From NCBI RefSeq assembly GCF_023284005.1, contig NZ_JAKIKS010000002.1, positions 62,001 to 126,000 of the forward strand: a stretch of DNA of 64,000 nt. Direction: 5' to 3'. The notes beneath the pieces are model-generated. The model searched no databases and had not been told where the DNA came from. It saw only the letters and a list, made by a program, of their open reading frames with translations. This document shows positions 60,625-64,000 of this stretch, piece after piece. The translations under genes and the position numbers were made by a program. The stretch is from Shewanella surugensis (lineage in GTDB: Bacteria > Pseudomonadota > Gammaproteobacteria > Enterobacterales > Shewanellaceae). How positions within the stretch are numbered: the stretch's first letter is position 1; the number at the start of each line of letters is the position of its first letter.

Positions 60625-61425
60625 TTAAAGAAAAATAAAACCACAAAGCACCGCACCTAATAGCAATCGATAAATAACAAAAGGCGTCATTCCCATTTTA
60701 CTAATGATTTTTAAGAAATAATGGATACAAAGGTAAGCCGACAAGAATGACACCACAATACCCAGTCCTAATGCTTGATAATCGATCGCTTGACCACTCG
60801 AAATCAGATCTTTTGTTACCAATATCGCAGCGCCTAAGCTGACGGGAACAGACATCAGAAAAGAAAAACGCGCAGCCGCTTCACGGGTTAATCCGAGCAT
60901 TAAGCCTGCGGTCATAGTGATGCCAGAACGAGACGTGCCTGGGATCAAGGCCACTGCTTGAGCCAAGCCAATAAATAATGCTTTCTTCCAACCCACTTGG
61001 AACTCACTCAATCCTTCACGACTCATTCGATCTGCCCACCATAGCAATAAACCAAATATAATGGTGGTGGCGGCAATCACTTCGATATTACGAAAATGAG
61101 TGGCAATAAAATCTTTCGCTGTAAAGCCGACAATGACAGCCGGGATCGTGGCCAGAATAATCCACCAAGCCAACCGACTCTCTTCATTCTGTTTACGACT
61201 AATGATACTACCGCTCCATGCTGTAAGCATCGAATACAGTTCACGACGAAAATACATCACCACAGCCAGTAGAGAACCTGTATTCACTGCAACATCAAAC
61301 GATAACCCTTGATCTTGCCAGCCTAATAGCTGGGCAGGTAAAATCAAATGCGCTGAACTTGAAATCGGTAAGAATTCTGTAAGCCCCTGAATAAGAGCTA
61401 AAATAATGACTTGAAAAGTGTCCAT
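60625..61425 (-). CDS. uppP: Undecaprenyl-diphosphatase
   Basis: UppP (BacA) dephosphorylates undecaprenyl diphosphate, recycling the lipid carrier of cell-wall synthesis, and gives some bacitracin resistance. The 266-residue membrane protein has the catalytic [17 protein letters not shown] motif (E17 and E21) and [18 protein letters not shown] with the conserved Arg. About eight membrane helices are visible and length is normal. It lies 15 bp upstream of rlmA and 87 bp downstream of folK on the same strand. Confidence 0.97.
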   Translation of the reverse strand: MDTFQVIILALIQGLTEFLPISSSAHLILPAQLLGWQDQGLSFDVAVNTGSLLAVVMYFRRELYSMLTAWSGSIISRKQNEESRLAWWIILATIPAVIVGFTAKDFIATHFRNIEVIAATTIIFGLLLWWADRMSREGLSEFQVGWKKALFIGLAQAVALIPGTSRSGITMTAGLMLGLTREAAARFSFLMSVPVSLGAAILVTKDLISSGQAIDYQALGLGIVVSFLSAYLCIHYFLKIISKMGMTPFVIYRLLLGAVLCGFIFL

Positions 61426-61512
61426 AAATATCCAATGAATTGCCTAAAAACAAGCGATGAACAACCGATAAATCGCTTTAGGTGGATTAAAAAATAAAAG
61501 TAATGCTCAGCG

Positions 61513-62010
61513 TTATCTCTCACTTTGCCATTGAAAATCAACAGGCCATAATCGCTGTGTTTGTTTATCATATGCGTCCCATAAAACCGCATAAGTTTGT
61601 TTAGCAATGGGATGTTCAACCAGCGGTGCAATTTCAGCTAATGGCCATAACACAAAAGCATTTTTTACAATTTCATCACGCGGTAATGCTATCGGTTGCT
61701 GACAAACCTGGTCGTCATACAGTAATAAATCTAAATCTAACGTTCTCGCGCTAAACTTCTTTACCCCCGGTAATCGCCCATGCTCTTTCTCAATTTGCTT
61801 AAAAATAGCCACAACGGCTTCAATCGACAATAAGGTTTGAGCTGACACCACCATATTTAAAAAGTTATTCCCTTGAAAACCAATGGCTTCACTTTCAAAT
61901 ACGGAAGATAAATCTAACACACCGAACTCACGTTCTAAATCGACTAACGCCGCTTTTAAATATTGTTCTGGCTCAATATTACTGCCTATACTGATGTATA
62001 TTGTTGCCAT
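61513..62010 (-). CDS. folK: 6-hydroxymethyl-7,8-dihydropterin pyrophosphokinase
   Basis: FolK transfers pyrophosphate from ATP to hydroxymethyl-dihydropterin in folate synthesis. The 165-residue protein starts ATIYISIGSNIEPEQYLKAA and contains the HPPK signature FSARTLDLDLLLYDD with its metal-binding aspartates. Length is typical. It lies 2 bp after folB, so consecutive pathway genes are coupled. Confidence 0.96.
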   Translation of the reverse strand: MATIYISIGSNIEPEQYLKAALVDLEREFGVLDLSSVFESEAIGFQGNNFLNMVVSAQTLLSIEAVVAIFKQIEKEHGRLPGVKKFSARTLDLDLLLYDDQVCQQPIALPRDEIVKNAFVLWPLAEIAPLVEHPIAKQTYAVLWDAYDKQTQRLWPVDFQWQSER

Positions 62011-62012
62011 AT

Positions 62013-62366
62013 TTAATCGTGTCCTCGTACTATTTCAACACCCACAGCCTTTGCCGCAGGCACAGCACCCGGTTTCATCACTTTAACCTTAACCCGACGT
62101 ACACCAAACTCTTCCATCACACACTGAGCAACCCTTTCAGCAACCGTCTCAATGAGATCAATGGGTTTTTCCGTAATTAACTCAATCAAGCGGTTAGAAA
62201 CCGTTTCATAGCATAATGCGAATTGGTAATCATCTGAACTAGCCGCTTCACGAATATCAAAATCCATATCCAGATCAATCAATAAATTTTGATGGATTTG
62301 TTTTTCCCATTCATAAATGCCAATGACCGTTTCTACTTTCAGTTCACGAATTAATACTTTATCCAT
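62013..62366 (-). CDS. folB: Dihydroneopterin aldolase
   Basis: FolB cleaves dihydroneopterin to hydroxymethyl-dihydropterin, the substrate of FolK. The 117-residue protein has the N-terminal IRELKVETVIGIYEWEKQIH, the CYETVSNRLIELITEK segment and VKVMKPGAVPAAKAVGVEI, where the conserved Lys-Pro lies. Length is standard. It begins a folB-folK unit and is divergent from plsY across 317 bp. Confidence 0.96.
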   Translation of the reverse strand: MDKVLIRELKVETVIGIYEWEKQIHQNLLIDLDMDFDIREAASSDDYQFALCYETVSNRLIELITEKPIDLIETVAERVAQCVMEEFGVRRVKVKVMKPGAVPAAKAVGVEIVRGHD

Positions 62367-62683
62367 TATTCATCTCCAAAATAAAAAATACCGAGATCTA
62401 AGCCATTCAACCATGATTATATAATCCAAATCATGATTAATGTCACTTGTCTTCTTTTCTCTCGCCAAAAACCCGAGTAGGATAAGAAATGGCTAATGCG
62501 CATTAACATTCCATCTTAAGCTTTATTGTTAATCGTCGACTAAATAGTCACACTAAAAATGGATTTTAATCACTCAAAGTAAACTCGTTAACATCCAAGG
62601 TATAACCTAGAGTATGATGGGGGTAACGAAAGCGTCTTTATTGAGTGGCGCGATGATACCTTAAGACGGATAAGGAAACCAAT
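62367..62683. other. folB-plsY divergent spacer, no gene
   Basis: This 317-bp AT-rich spacer must hold both promoters, but I see no gene, terminator or strong inverted repeat in it. AAGGA at 672-676 is the plsY ribosome-binding site. Confidence 0.6.
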
Positions 62684-63292
62684 TTGAGTATAACTGCACT
62701 GACATTTACAATGATCCTTGCTGCATATTTAGCGGGCTCAATTTCCAGTGCCATCTTGATTTGTCGCTTGCGGGGTCTTCCCGATCCTAGAACCCAAGGT
62801 TCAAAAAACCCAGGTGCAACCAATGTCATGCGTTTTGGCGGAATCAGTACCGCAATCATGGTGCTGGTTTTTGATATGCTCAAAGGTGCCGTCCCCGCTT
62901 ACCTTGCCTTCATTTTAGGGGTCAATCCTGTCTTTCTCGGCGTGATTGCGATTGCGGCCTGTCTCGGTCATATTTATCCCATTTTCTTTGGTTTTAAAGG
63001 AGGTAAAGGCGTCGCCACGGCCTTTGGCGCAATGGTTCCGATTGGCGGTGATTTAGCGCTCTGCCTCATTGGTACTTGGATACTGGTGGCTTTAATCACA
63101 CGCTATTCATCGCTTGCTGCCATATCTGCCGCAATAATGGCCCCCGTTTATACTTGGTGGCTAGATGAGCGTTTCGCCTTACCCGTTGCTATGTTATCAG
63201 TACTCATTATTATTCGTCATAAAGACAATATTATCAGGCTTCGTCAAGGTGATGAAACAAAGTTGACTCGTAAAAAAAAGACACCTAAATAA
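62684..63292 (+). CDS. plsY: Glycerol-3-phosphate acyltransferase PlsY
   Basis: PlsY acylates glycerol-3-phosphate from acyl-phosphate in the inner membrane, starting phospholipid synthesis. The 202-residue protein has about five membrane helices and the three family motifs: [15 protein letters not shown], the [20 protein letters not shown] loop, and the later [11 protein letters not shown]. The start is TTG at 62684 with AAGGA seven bases upstream. It is convergent with tsaD. Confidence 0.95.
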   Translation: MSITALTFTMILAAYLAGSISSAILICRLRGLPDPRTQGSKNPGATNVMRFGGISTAIMVLVFDMLKGAVPAYLAFILGVNPVFLGVIAIAACLGHIYPIFFGFKGGKGVATAFGAMVPIGGDLALCLIGTWILVALITRYSSLAAISAAIMAPVYTWWLDERFALPVAMLSVLIIIRHKDNIIRLRQGDETKLTRKKKTPK

Positions 63293-63303
63293 ATGTCTTA
63301 TAA

Positions 63304-63319
63304 CCCCCCCCCCCCCCCC
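63304..63319. repeat. 16-base poly-C tract
   Basis: Sixteen consecutive C lie 12 bp past the plsY stop and 63 bp from the tsaD stop. A small hairpin CGCAG-CAAG-CTGCG follows directly (63319-63332). The tract is outside both genes, so slippage would not alter a protein. Confidence 0.9.
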
Positions 63320-63381
63320 GCAGCAAGCTGCGAGGAATCAGACCCGCTGATATTGAATCACAGCATCACTTTAATGATGCG

Positions 63382-64000
63382 CTATGATATTGGAGGTAAG
63401 CTATCGAGTGGCCATCTTGGCTGCCCTTTAACCGCTAAGTCATCCACTTGTCCCGCTTTTAATCGCTGTAAGCCTGCATAAGCAATCATGGCACCATTAT
63501 CGGTACAAAACTCGCCTCTGGGATAATAAACCTTGCCAGCTTCTTTTTTCATCATCTCAGCCAACGATATTTGTAAGCGAGTATTGGCACTCACGCCTCC
63601 GGCGACCACCAAGCGTGTATAACCCGTTTGCTTCAACGCTCTGCGGCATTTTATGGCCAAAGTATCCACAATAGCCTCTTCGAAAGCATAAGCAATATTG
63701 GCCCGAGTTTGTGCATCATTAGGCTCTGATGCAATGGTATTGGCAGTAAATGTTTTCAAACCTGAAAAACTAAAATCAAGCCCAGGTCTATCCGTCATGG
63801 GTCTCGGAAAACGATAACAACCCGCTTTTCCTTTCGCTGCCAACTTAGATAACCTCGGCCCACCAGGGTAATCAAGCCCCATTAATTTAGCCGTTTTATC
63901 AAATGCCTCACCTGCTGCATCATCAAGCGACTCCCCCAACACCTCATAACGACCGATCCCCTCAACAGCGACCAGCATAGAATGACCGCCGGACACGAGT
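63382..64000 (-). CDS. tsaD: tRNA threonylcarbamoyladenosine transferase TsaD, C-terminal part
   Basis: TsaD transfers threonylcarbamoyl to A37 of ANN-decoding tRNAs, with TsaB and TsaE. The gene runs off the right edge; about 206 C-terminal codons are present. Recognisable parts are [58 protein letters not shown] and [13 protein letters not shown], and the metal-site region [15 protein letters not shown]. The visible first residue is not the true start. Order next to plsY and folB is the Shewanella/Vibrio norm. Confidence 0.96.
   Translation of the reverse strand, partial: LVSGGHSMLVAVEGIGRYEVLGESLDDAAGEAFDKTAKLMGLDYPGGPRLSKLAAKGKAGCYRFPRPMTDRPGLDFSFSGLKTFTANTIASEPNDAQTRANIAYAFEEAIVDTLAIKCRRALKQTGYTRLVVAGGVSANTRLQISLAEMMKKEAGKVYYPRGEFCTDNGAMIAYAGLQRLKAGQVDDLAVKGQPRWPLDSLPPIS

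Overview
The window is a chromosomal segment of a marine gammaproteobacterium, almost certainly a Shewanella. The evidence is gene content and order: lepA-lepB-rnc-era-recO-pdxJ-acpS; nadB divergent from rpoE-rseABC; nhaA/nhaR; thyA-lgt; ptsP-rppH; then mutH, a membrane class III adenylate cyclase (cyaC), oxyR, a stand-alone phosphotransfer protein (hptA) and gltBD. The cyaC-oxyR-hptA-gltBD neighbourhood and the free-standing HptA are, from established knowledge, Shewanella features. The DNA is moderately AT-rich. I saw no rRNA, tRNA, CRISPR array, prophage or intact insertion sequence. I made no database comparison.

Layout. 1-9840 is mostly minus strand: the start of a DUF962 gene, the acpS-pdxJ-recO-era-rnc-lepB string, lepA, and the sigma-E operon with a clear sigma-E promoter. 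10039-20728 holds nadB, sdhE-ygfX, Na+/H+ antiport genes with their regulator, thyA-lgt, a TauE-type carrier and ptsP-rppH. 20729-24913 holds an AT-rich spacer with DnaA-box-like inverted repeats, then mutH, cyaC, oxyR and hptA. 25167-32072 holds gltBD, flanked by two divergent, oppositely oriented copies of one ~220-bp miniature element. 32234-41924 holds mtnN, cbiB, small membrane or secreted proteins, tyrS, a LytM endopeptidase, anmK, DUF2750, erpA and a DUF6776 gene. 41963-43699 is a CLC chloride channel/transporter gene.

43878-47801 is the accessory island: three unrecognised genes, at least two of them clear paralogues, with Ser/Thr/Asn/Gln-rich soluble products. 48096-51964 returns to pyrB, hemL and nhaD. 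52002-53974 is repeat-rich: a 301-bp tandem duplication bracketed by small hairpins, one small secreted-protein gene and a multi-hairpin tract. 53975-64000 holds gspB-gspA, cca, lpp with an L,D-transpeptidase, rlmA, uppP, folK-folB, plsY and the C-terminal part of tsaD.

How the genes fit together. Many act on the envelope or sense stress in it: lepB and lgt (export and lipoprotein maturation), rpoE-rseABC (envelope stress), lpp plus L,D-transpeptidase, mepM, uppP and anmK (peptidoglycan), and gspAB (type II secretion through the wall). A second theme is global redox and carbon control: cyaC (with a CRP/FNR-like site upstream), oxyR, hptA and ptsP. The best candidates for something undescribed are the three-gene family at 43878-47801, the miniature elements beside gltBD (one of which appears to supply the gltD stop codon), and the hairpin-bounded tandem repeat near 52 kb.
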